The notes under the pieces: generated by a model
Told to the model about the DNA's origin: nothing
The model's database searches: none
Seen by the model: only the letters and a program-made list of their open reading frames with translations
Translations under genes and position numbers: made by a program
Assembly: GCF_927797785.1 (NCBI RefSeq)
Contig: NZ_CAKMLL010000078.1
Location: 1-64,000 of the forward strand
Length of the DNA: 64,000 nucleotides
Reading direction: 5' to 3'
From: Candidatus Nitrotoga sp. BS
GTDB taxonomy: Bacteria > Pseudomonadota > Gammaproteobacteria > Burkholderiales > Gallionellaceae
Part shown: positions 56,094 through 64,000 of the stretch, in pieces
Position numbering within the stretch: the first letter of the stretch is position 1
Layout of the letters: the number at the start of each line of letters is the position of its first letter

Positions 56094-56768
56094 TTACAGC
56101 ATTCCTCTCTCTGCAAAAGACAAACACCCCGTTCCTGCCACGATAAAATGATCAAGAACGCGCACATCCACCAGCGCAAGTGCCTTCTTAAGCGTGTCGG
56201 TGAGCAAGCGATCGGACTGACTGGGCTCAGCCGCGCCTGATGGATGATTATGTGCCAAGATGACTCCAGCAGCGTTATGATACAACGCACGTTTAACCAC
56301 TTCGCGCGGATACACGCTGGTTTGGGTGAGCGTGCCGTGGAACATTTCTTCTGATGCAATTACACGGTTTTGTGCAGTAAGGAAGGCAACCAAGAACACT
56401 TCCTGTTCACGGCCACGCAGCAGCAATCGCAGATAATCTCGTACCGCGCCCGGCGAGTTTAGCGCGTCACCCATGCGCATTTCCTCTTGCAAGGCACGCC
56501 GTGACATTTCCAACACGGCCTGCAACTGAACATATTTGGCCTGCCCCATACCGTATATGGCGCAAAACTCTTCTTGGCTAGCCGCGAATAAACGAGTAAG
56601 TGTGCCAAACTGGATAAGCAAGTCACGCGCCAAATCTACCGCACTTTTACCCACCACACCGGTGCGCAGAAATATTGCCAGCAACTCGGCATCCGAGAGT
56701 GAGGCAGCACCACGCTGGATTAACTTCTCGCGCGGCCTTTCTCCCTCAGGCCAATTATTAATTCCCAT
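56094..56768 (-). CDS. radC: RadC-family JAMM/MPN protein
   Basis: A 224-residue protein from ATG at 56768, preceded by AAAGGAGGGCA. A helix-hairpin-helix region ([20 protein letters not shown]) precedes the MPN+/JAMM domain, which has the zinc motif [20 protein letters not shown]. The family is called RadC after a supposed repair role that is now doubted; its function is unknown. It diverges from coaBC, as in many proteobacteria. Confidence 0.92.
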   Translation of the reverse strand: MGINNWPEGERPREKLIQRGAASLSDAELLAIFLRTGVVGKSAVDLARDLLIQFGTLTRLFAASQEEFCAIYGMGQAKYVQLQAVLEMSRRALQEEMRMGDALNSPGAVRDYLRLLLRGREQEVFLVAFLTAQNRVIASEEMFHGTLTQTSVYPREVVKRALYHNAAGVILAHNHPSGAAEPSQSDRLLTDTLKKALALVDVRVLDHFIVAGTGCLSFAERGML

Positions 56769-56838
56769 TGCCCTCCTTTGCCTAAGCATAGTGGTTTTTT
56801 GATAAAGAACAGCAGTTCTTGCTAAGATGCGCAGCATT

Positions 56839-58032
56839 ATGGAACAAATTCAAACAAAACGTATTGTGCTTGGCATCACCGGAGGTATTGCCGCCTATAA
56901 AAGTGCCGAATTAACCCGGCTATTGGTAAATCAGGGCATACAAATACAGGTTGCGATGACTGAAGCTGCGTGCCACTTCATTACGCCGACCACCATGCAG
57001 GCCCTATCCGGCAAGCAAGTATTCATCAATCAGTGGGGCGAACACACAGCTAATCACATGGCGCACATCAATCTAAGCCGCGCCACCGATGCCATTATAA
57101 TAGCCCCGGCCACAGCTGATTTCATCGCCAAGCTGGTGCACGGCTTGGCCGATGACCTGCTTTCCACGCTGTGCTTGGCTCGCAATTGTCCTATGCTGGT
57201 AGCTCCTGCAATGAATCGTCAAATGTGGGAAAATCCAGCCACACAACGCAATATCCAGCAACTCGTTGCTGATGGTGTGACTATTTTAGGCCCTGCCAAC
57301 GGTACGCAAGCATGCGGCGAAGAGGGAATGGGGCGCATGCTGGAACCCTCAGAGTTAGCACGCGCTGTGCTCACCTTTTTTCAGCCAAAATTACTATCCG
57401 GCGTGAAAGTTCTGCTGACTGCCGGGCCAACCTACGAAGCAATAGACGCAGTACGCGGCATTACCAATCGCAGCTCCGGCAAGATGGGCTATGCCATCGC
57501 ACAAGCCGCGCTGGAACTAGGTGCGGAAGTTACATTAATTTCCGGTCCTACCGCCTTACCCTGCCCTCATGGTGCCGCGCTGATGAATATCACCAGCGCG
57601 GCGGAAATGTTTGAGTTAGTCCAAAAACATGTCACAGATACTGACATTTTTATTAGTGTAGCAGCCGTAGCTGATTATCGCGTAGCTCAACCGAGCGAAC
57701 AGAAAATCAAGAAGAGTACAGGCGGACTAACACTGGAACTATTACCCAATCCAGATATCCTGGGGTATGTCTCTGGGCTTCCAAAGCCACCGTTCTGCGT
57801 GGGTTTCGCGGCTGAAAGCCACAACCTTTACGAGTACGCTGCAACGAAGCGAAAAACCAAAAAAATTCCACTACTCGCAGCCAATCTTGTGCAACAAGCA
57901 ATTGGGGCAGATGACAACGAGCTGGTCTTATTTGACGATGCGGGCGAGCATGTATTACCGCGCGCGAATAAGCTCAAGCTGGCGCGAGCTTTGTTGCAGC
58001 ACATAGTCAAACTTTACCGGCGAGGAAATTAA
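56839..58032 (+). CDS. coaBC: phosphopantothenoylcysteine decarboxylase/synthetase CoaBC
   Basis: About 397 residues from ATG at 56839. The N-terminal FMN-binding decarboxylase ([20 protein letters not shown], the catalytic His in [20 protein letters not shown], and [20 protein letters not shown]) is followed by the CTP-dependent synthetase ([60 protein letters not shown]). It makes phosphopantetheine, a precursor of coenzyme A. An in-frame ATG at 56827 is an alternative start. dut follows after two bases. Confidence 0.95.
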   Translation: MEQIQTKRIVLGITGGIAAYKSAELTRLLVNQGIQIQVAMTEAACHFITPTTMQALSGKQVFINQWGEHTANHMAHINLSRATDAIIIAPATADFIAKLVHGLADDLLSTLCLARNCPMLVAPAMNRQMWENPATQRNIQQLVADGVTILGPANGTQACGEEGMGRMLEPSELARAVLTFFQPKLLSGVKVLLTAGPTYEAIDAVRGITNRSSGKMGYAIAQAALELGAEVTLISGPTALPCPHGAALMNITSAAEMFELVQKHVTDTDIFISVAAVADYRVAQPSEQKIKKSTGGLTLELLPNPDILGYVSGLPKPPFCVGFAAESHNLYEYAATKRKTKKIPLLAANLVQQAIGADDNELVLFDDAGEHVLPRANKLKLARALLQHIVKLYRRGN

Positions 58033-58034
58033 TT

Positions 58035-58487
58035 ATGAAAAAAACTGTGGATGTAAAAATTCTTGATCCGCGCCTGCATGAGCACCCTCCCGCCTACGCC
58101 ACACCTGGATCGGCGGGGATAGATTTGCGCGCCTGCATTGACCAGAGCATGATTATTCAGCCTGGCCAATGCGAACTCATCCCAAGCGGCATTGCGATTC
58201 ACCTAGCCGACCCGCAGTGCGCCGCGATGATCTTGCCTCGCTCTGGACTAGGGCACAAACACGGTATTGTACTGGGCAATTTGGTCGGCTTAATCGATTC
58301 CGACTACCAAGGACAAATATTCATTTCTATCTGGAACCGTGGACAGCACCCATTCACTCTAATGCCTCTGGAACGCATGGCGCAACTAGTTATCGTGCCG
58401 GTACTGCAAATGCAGCTTAATATCGTTCAGGATTTCCCCATCAGCCAGCGCGGAAGTGACGGTTTTGGCAGTACCGGTAAACATTGA
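58035..58487 (+). CDS. dut: dUTP diphosphatase
   Basis: A 150-residue trimeric dUTPase. The five motifs are present: [55 protein letters not shown] and the C-terminal [12 protein letters not shown]. It hydrolyses dUTP to dUMP, preventing uracil entry into DNA and feeding dTMP synthesis. It is co-transcribed with coaBC, the common pairing. Confidence 0.96.
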   Translation: MKKTVDVKILDPRLHEHPPAYATPGSAGIDLRACIDQSMIIQPGQCELIPSGIAIHLADPQCAAMILPRSGLGHKHGIVLGNLVGLIDSDYQGQIFISIWNRGQHPFTLMPLERMAQLVIVPVLQMQLNIVQDFPISQRGSDGFGSTGKH

Positions 58488-58619
58488 ACTTCCCTCGGCT
58501 TTTCGTCTTCCAATAGGTGACATTCTTGCTAGCAGCGTTACCTCGTGCTGAGCTATAAACCAATCTTCAAGATACCTCCAAAAAATCCAATTTTTAGAGG
58601 CGCCCTTAATGGTGGGAGC

Positions 58620-59144
58620 TCAAAAATTACTAGCAACTCTTCTGGATGCATCCCAGCCAGAAAAATTGTTTGCTGGCGGCAAATAGCGTACTAACTCATT
58701 CAATGCCAAACGGTAAACATCCCGTTTAAATTCAATCACACTTTCCATCTCAACCCAGTAATCGTTCCAACGCCAGGCGTCAAACTCGGGGTGCACGGAA
58801 GCACGCAGACAGACATCACAATCACGACCAACCAGCCTCAGCAAAAACCATATCTGCTTCTGCCCCTTGTAACTGCCACGCCACTCACGCTTAACCCAAT
58901 GTTGCGGCACCTCATAACGTATCCACTCACGCGTTCGACCAAGTATCTGGACATGGCAAGACTTCAAACCTACCTCTTCCTGCAATTCGCGATACATCGC
59001 CTGCTCCGGTGTTTCACCGAACTGAATGCCACCCTGCGGGAATTGCCACGCATGCTGCCTGATGCGCTTACCCCAGAACACCTGATTCTTAGCGTTAGAT
59101 AGAATAATGCCGACGTTGGGGCGATAACCATCCCGATCTATCAT
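58620..59144 (-). CDS. rppH: RNA pyrophosphohydrolase RppH
   Basis: A 174-residue Nudix protein with start [20 protein letters not shown], the family N-terminus; an in-frame start 18 codons upstream is rejected. The Nudix box is [23 protein letters not shown]. It removes the 5' pyrophosphate of mRNAs and so triggers decay by RNase E. It diverges from proS, a common betaproteobacterial arrangement. The long C-terminal extension ([19 protein letters not shown]) is typical of the family in this group. Confidence 0.94.
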   Translation of the reverse strand: MIDRDGYRPNVGIILSNAKNQVFWGKRIRQHAWQFPQGGIQFGETPEQAMYRELQEEVGLKSCHVQILGRTREWIRYEVPQHWVKREWRGSYKGQKQIWFLLRLVGRDCDVCLRASVHPEFDAWRWNDYWVEMESVIEFKRDVYRLALNELVRYLPPANNFSGWDASRRVASNF

Positions 59145-59297
59145 CTTCGCCACCTGTTTAATTAATTTAGATATAAAGCGGATTTTTTCACATTTCACAC
59201 CACATTGAAAGCCGTCTCATCACAATCGGTACAGCATGCACACTTCGTTCGCTGTAAAATTAACACCTTGATAATTCGATTTGGCAAACTTACCATC

Positions 59298-61037
59298 ATG
59301 CGCGTTTCACAATTTTTCATCTCCACCCAGAAAGAAGCCCCTTCCGAAGCCGAACTCGTCAGTCATCGTTTGATGTTACGCGCCGGCTACATCAAGAAAC
59401 TGGCCAGCGGCCTGTACACATGGATGCCGTTAGGCCTACGTGTGTTACGCAAAGTGGAAGCCGTGGTACGCGAGGAAATGAATAATGGTGGTGGTATTGA
59501 GATGCTAATGCCTGCCATACAGCCAGCCGAACTTTGGCAAGAAACCGGGCGCTGGGAAATATTTGGGCCGCAAATGCTCAAAATTAAAGATCGTCATGAC
59601 AAACTATTTTGTTTTGGCCCCACTCACGAAGAAGTTATTACTGACATCGCACGCCGTGAGATAAATAGCTATCGTCAATTACCAGTGAATTTCTACCAAA
59701 TCCAGACCAAGTTCCGGGACGAGGTGCGTCCACGTTTTGGCGTGATGCGTGCACGCGAATTTGTAATGAAAGACGCTTATTCGTTCCATGCCAGCTTCGA
59801 CAGCCTAGAACAAACCTACCAAGTAATGTATGAAACCTACAGCCGTATTTTCACCCGTCTTGGCCTCCAATTCCGAGCCGTAGCGGCAGATACAGGCGCC
59901 ATTGGCGGCAGTGGCTCACATGAATTCCATGTGCTAGCCGACTCCGGTGAAGACGGTTTAGCATTCTGCCCCACATCTGATTATGCCGCTAATGTGGAAC
60001 TGGCTGAGGCCATCGCACCAAGCATCTTGCGCGCAGCTGCCACCGAAACTATGCAAAAAACCATTACGCCCGGACAAAAATCCATTGAAAACGTTGCCGC
60101 GTTTCTGAAAGTAACGCCGCAACAAGTACTAAAAACAATCGCCGTAATGGATGTCAGTGGCAACTTTACCCTGCTTCTGCTCCGCGGAGACCACATGCTG
60201 AACGAAATCAAGGCCACCAAAATATTAGGCGAATTCCGTTTTGCCAGCGACGACGAAATTCATCAGAACATGGGCTGTCGTATCGGTTATATTGGTCCAG
60301 TCAATGTAGCTGTAAAAATCTTGGCTGATCATGCTGCCGCTGCCATGAGTAATTTTGTCTGCGGAGCCAACGACGACGGTTTTCACTACATTCACGCAAA
60401 CTTTGGACGCGATATCAACTTGGACGAAACCAAAGTATATGACCTCCGCAATGTGGTCGCCGGTGATCCCAGCCCCGATGGGAAAGGCACACTGGAACTC
60501 TGTCGCGGAATCGAAGTTGGCCATATTTTCCAGTTACGCACCACTTATTCCGAAGCGCTCAATGCTAATTACCTTGATGAAAACGGCAAATCTCAATTTA
60601 TGGAAATGGGTTGTTATGGTATCGGTGTTTCACGCATCGTCGCCGCCGCAATAGAGCAGAATTATGACGAGCGTGGCATTACCCTGCCTGCTGCCATAGC
60701 TCCGTTCCAAGTAGCGCTTGCACCTATCGGAATGAATAAGAGCGAAGCCGTGCGCATAGCGTCAGAACAGCTTTATACTGACATTGGCGCGGCCGGAATT
60801 GAAGTATTGCTTGATGACCGAAACGAACGTCCCGGCGTAATGTTTGCTGATTTAGAACTCATTGGTATTCCGCATCGTATCGTAATCGGGGAGCGCGGTC
60901 TCAGCCAAGAAGTACCTATGGTTGAGTACAAGGGGCGGTGCGATAAAGAACCTCAACAAATCCCGTTGCAAGATATTGTTAAGTTCATACAATTAACTTC
61001 ACTTCAGGGCACCACTAAAAATTCAAATGCTAGATAA
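59298..61037 (+). CDS. proS: prolyl-tRNA synthetase
   Basis: A 579-residue class II synthetase, bacterial type with an editing insertion. The start [20 protein letters not shown] is taken over an in-frame start 31 codons upstream. Motif 1 region [20 protein letters not shown], motif 2 [20 protein letters not shown], the INS editing domain ([40 protein letters not shown]) and motif 3 ([20 protein letters not shown]) are visible. It charges tRNA-Pro. It diverges from rppH. Confidence 0.96.
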   Translation: MRVSQFFISTQKEAPSEAELVSHRLMLRAGYIKKLASGLYTWMPLGLRVLRKVEAVVREEMNNGGGIEMLMPAIQPAELWQETGRWEIFGPQMLKIKDRHDKLFCFGPTHEEVITDIARREINSYRQLPVNFYQIQTKFRDEVRPRFGVMRAREFVMKDAYSFHASFDSLEQTYQVMYETYSRIFTRLGLQFRAVAADTGAIGGSGSHEFHVLADSGEDGLAFCPTSDYAANVELAEAIAPSILRAAATETMQKTITPGQKSIENVAAFLKVTPQQVLKTIAVMDVSGNFTLLLLRGDHMLNEIKATKILGEFRFASDDEIHQNMGCRIGYIGPVNVAVKILADHAAAAMSNFVCGANDDGFHYIHANFGRDINLDETKVYDLRNVVAGDPSPDGKGTLELCRGIEVGHIFQLRTTYSEALNANYLDENGKSQFMEMGCYGIGVSRIVAAAIEQNYDERGITLPAAIAPFQVALAPIGMNKSEAVRIASEQLYTDIGAAGIEVLLDDRNERPGVMFADLELIGIPHRIVIGERGLSQEVPMVEYKGRCDKEPQQIPLQDIVKFIQLTSLQGTTKNSNAR

Positions 61038-61159
61038 CAGATTAAACCGAGTCTAGCCCCATTTCACAAGGCTATGTCGCAATTACCTGTCCTGGATTTA
61101 CATTCGAAGTGCAACATTCAGTGTTTGGTTGAAAAGCGTATTTCGGCATAGCCGAAGTG

Positions 61160-61492
61160 ATGAGCCCTTTGCGCGACATAGACAAATGGATACGACGCAA
61201 GTTACGCTGCTACATCTGGAAGCAATGGGGGACGAGCCGGCTACCGGGAACTGCGCAAACGCGGTGTGACTGTGCGTGAAGCATGGAACACCAGCAAATC
61301 AGCGCATGGGCCTTGGCGGCTGTCGAAGACTCCGGCGCTCGCACTGGCTTTGCCGGTGCGGTATTTCAGCAGTTTGGGTCTACCCGCTCTTGTTGCGTGG
61401 TAGGAGTCATATTTATCGAACCGCCGTGTACGTGATCCGTACGCACGGTGGTGTGGGAGGGAGGAGCCGAGAGGCTTCCTTCCTATCCCGAT
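61160..61492 (+). mobile_element. 3' remnant of a group II intron
   Basis: The maturase C-terminus survives in two frames: MSPLRDIDKWIRRKLRCYIW then, shifted by one base, GYRELRKRGVTVREAWNTSK, SAHGPWRLSKTPALALALPV and RYFSSLGLPALVAW. After the stop, 61418-61453 folds as domain V (gaaccgccgtgtacg ... cgtacgcacggtgg), followed by a domain VI stem ending near cctatcccgat at 61492. All 5' ribozyme domains and the RT domain are missing, so the intron is immobile. Confidence 0.85.
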
Positions 61493-61508
61493 TAAGAAGG
61501 CTAAAGAT

Positions 61509-62112
61509 ATGCAGCCTCCGACAAGCGATATCGCGTAATCTGCGGGGTTCGACCCGTCGAAACGGTCGATCATGTGCCGCCCAAAGGCTTCTTCCAAGGT
61601 GTAGTAAACGCCCAATTACGGACGGTGCCTGCTTGTTCGGTATGCAACAACGGTGCTTCCTCAGACGATGAAGACGTGCGCATTTCATCAGCGCACAGAT
61701 CGGAAAGCAAAATTCGGCTTCGAAGCAGATGCGGGAAGCTGGTGCGCACAAGTCGATCCTTCGTAAAACAAAGCTTCGTGAGGCCTTCGTTGCAACTGCT
61801 GGTGAGGTAACTGTTGTAGAAAGCGATGGCACACGCACGACGAAGATTGCTTTTCGCGTGCCTGTCAGCACATACCAACGAGTGCTCGAGAGAACAACGC
61901 GCGGCTTGTACTTCTTCCACACAGGCAGGATTCTTCCCGCTGCCGTGCCAGTTTCGGTCACGATGCTTGCCCCCCCAGTATGGACACGGACGAGATTAGC
62001 GTCTTGAATGTGGAGGCAATCGGCGACGGGGCATGTGTGCACTGCTACGGAGTCGTACCCGAAGACGTGGATTGCAGCCTCTGGATCTACGAGTTCCATC
62101 ATGTGCATTGAG
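61509..62112 (+). pseudogene. HNH-endonuclease-like pseudogene
   Basis: Three frames in order read RYRVICGVRPVETVDHVPPK then GFFQGVVNAQLRTVPACSVC, NNGASSDDEDVR; then FISAQIGKQNSASKQMREAG; and later TDEISVLNVEAIGDGACVHC. The DHVPPK and ACSVCNNG motifs are those of HNH-type nuclease domains (C-x-CG, D-H, C-x-x-CNN). At least two frameshifts break it. It starts immediately after the intron relic's 3' end, and may have been its insertion target. The function of the intact protein is unknown. Confidence 0.6.
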
Positions 62113-62325
62113 CGATGGTCACGACTGGAGCCGTGGAACGCGGTAAGTTGAGCTCCGTAGGTTGTATTGAAATATGGGGTCAGGCGAATGGCACTTACTT
62201 AAGGCTTAATCACATGAAGTAACGAAAGAAACAGGCCGGCATGGTGGTACGATTCAGTCGCCAAACCATCGCAACCAGCCCGCTGTTATGGAGTGTTTTT
62301 TTGCTACTGTGCCGCCAATGTGCCA

Positions 62326-62360
62326 CAAAAAAAATGACCTAGAGCAATCTCTAAGTCATT
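62326..62360 (-). terminator. terminator of the tRNA-Pro/Arg/His transcript
   Basis: On the minus strand aatgacttagag-attg-ctctaggtcatt forms a near-perfect stem and is followed by TTTTTTTT. It lies 9 bases past the tRNA-His gene, so it ends a tRNA operon that starts at the right. Confidence 0.9.
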
Positions 62361-62368
62361 ACTTTTTA

Positions 62369-62445
62369 TGGGGTGACTGATGGGGCTCGAACCCACGACA
62401 ACCGGAATCACAATCCGGGACTCTACCAACTGAGCTACAGCCACC
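62369..62445 (-). tRNA. tRNA-His (GTG)
   Basis: The minus strand folds as a full cloverleaf: acceptor gtggctg/cagtcac, anticodon loop ttgtgat (anticodon GTG), T-loop ggttcgagcc region and an encoded CCA. The extra 5' G (G-1) and discriminator C specific to tRNA-His are both present. Confidence 0.96.
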
Positions 62446-62474
62446 ATGGGGTAAAATCCAACAAAACATGTCGT

Positions 62475-62551
62475 TGGTGTGCCCGACAGGAATCGAACCT
62501 GTAACCCCCAGCTTAGAAGGCTGGTGCTCTATCCGGTTGAGCTACGGGCAC
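62475..62551 (-). tRNA. tRNA-Arg (TCT)
   Basis: The cloverleaf on the minus strand has acceptor gtgcccg/cgggcac, anticodon stem ccagc/gctgg with loop cttctaa (anticodon TCT), T-loop ttcgatt and an encoded CCA. Confidence 0.95.
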
Positions 62552-62592
62552 AAATTCCTGTGAGCTATTTCGACTCTGTACCACTAAATAAC

Positions 62593-62669
62593 TGGTCGGG
62601 GTGGAGAGATTCGAACTCCCGACATCCTGCTCCCAAAGCAGGCGCGCTACCAGGCTACGCTACACCCCG
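62593..62669 (-). tRNA. tRNA-Pro (TGG)
   Basis: The cloverleaf on the minus strand has acceptor cggggtg/caccccg, anticodon stem cctgc/gcagg with loop tttggga (anticodon TGG), T-loop ttcgaat and an encoded CCA. It is the first of three tRNAs in the transcript. Confidence 0.95.
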
Positions 62670-62829
62670 AAAGCGGAGCAGTATAACTTGCATGAGATAA
62701 AAGATCAATCATGTCTAGGTTATTTGATGGTCAAAAGAATGTTCATCGTCCGTTGTTATTGATAAACTATATTTCGTGCCGCCTTGATATTTAGGAACGT
62801 GAACATTTTTATGCAACAAAATTACCCCA

Positions 62830-63396
62830 CTATTTACGAACAATTTGCGGCAGCGCAAGTTTCAAGTAATAGATCATTGACCACAAAGTCAAAACAGCAG
62901 CAAAATAAATCAACAATGTACCCAATGTATTAGTAGGCAAACCAACCAGCGAGTCATGCCAAAGCAGCAGCAAAATGGCAATCATCTGAAATACAGTTTT
63001 CACCTTACCCAGCATGGAAACCGCAGTGCTCTTGCTTTCACCAAGCTGAGCCATCCATTCGCGTAAGGCAGAGATGGCAATTTCACGACCGATAATGATG
63101 AACGCGATGAACATATCCACATAACCAAGCTTTACCAACACAATCAATGCAGCAGCCACCATCAGCTTATCAGCGACTGGGTCGAGAAATGCGCCAAAGG
63201 CGGAAGTCTGATTAAGCGCACGCGCCAGATAACCATCCAGCCAATCTGTGAGAGCCGCTAACGCAAATATCACTGCGCTGACTAAATGCTTGTGATGCAT
63301 TGAAAGTGTTGCGTCGGGCAGGTAGAACACCCCGAGAAACACCGGTATGAGAAGAATGCGAAACCAAGTTAGCAGATTTGGGATATTGAGTGGCAT
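62830..63396 (-). CDS. pgsA: phosphatidylglycerophosphate synthase PgsA
   Basis: A 188-residue CDP-alcohol phosphatidyltransferase with about five spans. The active-site motif D-G-x2-A-R-x8-G-x3-D-x3-D is seen in ALTDWLDGYLARALNQTSAF and GAFLDPVADKLMVAAALIVL. It makes phosphatidylglycerophosphate from CDP-diacylglycerol and glycerol-3-phosphate in the inner membrane. It follows uvrC after two bases, the usual order in proteobacteria. Confidence 0.95.
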   Translation of the reverse strand: MPLNIPNLLTWFRILLIPVFLGVFYLPDATLSMHHKHLVSAVIFALAALTDWLDGYLARALNQTSAFGAFLDPVADKLMVAAALIVLVKLGYVDMFIAFIIIGREIAISALREWMAQLGESKSTAVSMLGKVKTVFQMIAILLLLWHDSLVGLPTNTLGTLLIYFAAVLTLWSMIYYLKLALPQIVRK

Positions 63397-63398
63397 GA

Positions 63399-64000
63399 CT
63401 AGTGCAATTGTTGATAAATTTTTTCCGCCAGCGCCAGACTAATGCCATCTACCTGCGCCAATTCTTCCAAGCTGGCTTGGTACACGCCTTGCAGACCTCC
63501 GAACCGAGCCAGCAAATTACGTCTGCGTCTCTCCCCTACCCCGCTAATTTCCTCCAGCATGGATGTTGTGCGCGCTTTACCACGCTTGGCACGGTGTCCG
63601 CTAATAGCGAATCGGTGCGCTTCATCGCGCACCTGCTGAATCAAGTGCAATGCTGGATCGTCCGGCGACAATTGTAGCGGTTTTTCATACTGTGGCAGCA
63701 ATAATTGCTCTAACCCGGGCTTACGTTCCACGCCTTTGGCTACACCCATTAACGGGATTTCCATCAGGTCCAGTTGCTCCAGCACCTGGCAAGCCACACT
63801 TAGCTGACCCGCGCCACCATCGATCAAAATCAAATCGGGGCGCTTGCCTTCTCCAGCCTGTAATTTTTGATAACGACGAAACAAAGCTTGGCGCATTGCT
63901 GCGCAGTCGTCTCCCCCAGTAATACCGCTAATGTTGTATCGTCGATACTCGGCAGTGCGCATAGCCAAACTGTCGTATACGACACAAGAAGCCACAGTCG
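63399..64000 (-). CDS. uvrC: excinuclease ABC subunit UvrC, 3' part
   Basis: The frame is open to the right edge; about 200 C-terminal codons are in the window. Visible are [20 protein letters not shown], the RNase-H-like nuclease core [40 protein letters not shown] and a C-terminal double helix-hairpin-helix ([37 protein letters not shown]). UvrC makes both incisions in nucleotide excision repair. The N-terminal GIY-YIG domain lies outside the window. Confidence 0.95.
   Translation of the reverse strand, partial: TVASCVVYDSLAMRTAEYRRYNISGITGGDDCAAMRQALFRRYQKLQAGEGKRPDLILIDGGAGQLSVACQVLEQLDLMEIPLMGVAKGVERKPGLEQLLLPQYEKPLQLSPDDPALHLIQQVRDEAHRFAISGHRAKRGKARTTSMLEEISGVGERRRRNLLARFGGLQGVYQASLEELAQVDGISLALAEKIYQQLH

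Noticed and set aside
55663-56127. Two short minus-strand frames between the FGE-like genes and radC.
   Set aside because: No ribosome-binding site, unusual composition and no recognisable family; treated as intergenic.

Overview
The window looks like a chromosomal segment of a betaproteobacterium, most plausibly of the Nitrosomonadales/Gallionellaceae type. This is an inference from the housekeeping genes (proS, rppH, dut-coaBC, radC, bamD/rluD/pgeF, uvrC-pgsA beside three tRNAs, pst-phoU and phoBR) and from the moderate base composition; no 16S gene is present to confirm it.

Bases 1-19,600 are a defence island, mostly transcribed from the minus strand. It holds a RHH/RelE-type toxin-antitoxin pair with a damaged toxin, a WYL-domain regulator with a broken paralogue end beside it, a SWIM-SNF2 helicase, and a complete Wadjet plasmid-defence operon (jetA-jetB-jetC-jetD). 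Upstream of that are a zeta-toxin cassette, relics of a restriction helicase and a DNA methyltransferase, a two-gene unit of a Dam-type adenine methylase and an OLD-like ATPase, a HigBA-type toxin-antitoxin pair, and a DUF2130 coiled-coil protein. At three places a gene stands beside a second, diverged copy of one of its own ends: the WYL 3' end, the jetA 5' end and the DUF2130 3' end. In two of these the copies bracket a toxin cassette, which suggests cassettes that enter by recombination at gene ends and restore the target gene.

Bases 19,770-24,670 hold the pstS-pstC-pstA-pstB-phoU operon on the minus strand, with a four-unit, 11-nt-spaced PhoB ladder upstream of pstS. The phoB-phoR two-component genes lie about 26 kb away (48,743-50,880) and carry their own PhoB ladder. 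A LysR regulator diverges from a GlcG/HbpS-like exported protein and a beta-propeller protein (24,817-27,468). A pyruvate kinase flanked by insertion-sequence debris is followed by a two-gene glycosidase operon (amylo-1,6-glucosidase and a GH63-like protein), which suggests storage-polysaccharide or osmolyte metabolism.

Bases 35,516-45,502 hold bamD diverging from rluD-pgeF, then a chemotaxis cluster (MCP with a nitrate/nitrite-type sensor domain, two CheV, CheY, CheZ, CheA). The rest holds an exported protein of unknown function, a UDP-hexosamine epimerase, phoBR, a sodium:solute symporter, a 2-Cys peroxiredoxin with a palindromic operator-like site upstream, and two tandem PEGA plus formylglycine-generating-enzyme-fold secreted proteins. 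It ends with radC/coaBC-dut, rppH/proS, a group II intron relic with an HNH pseudogene, tRNA-His/Arg/Pro, pgsA, and the 3' part of uvrC, which runs off the window.
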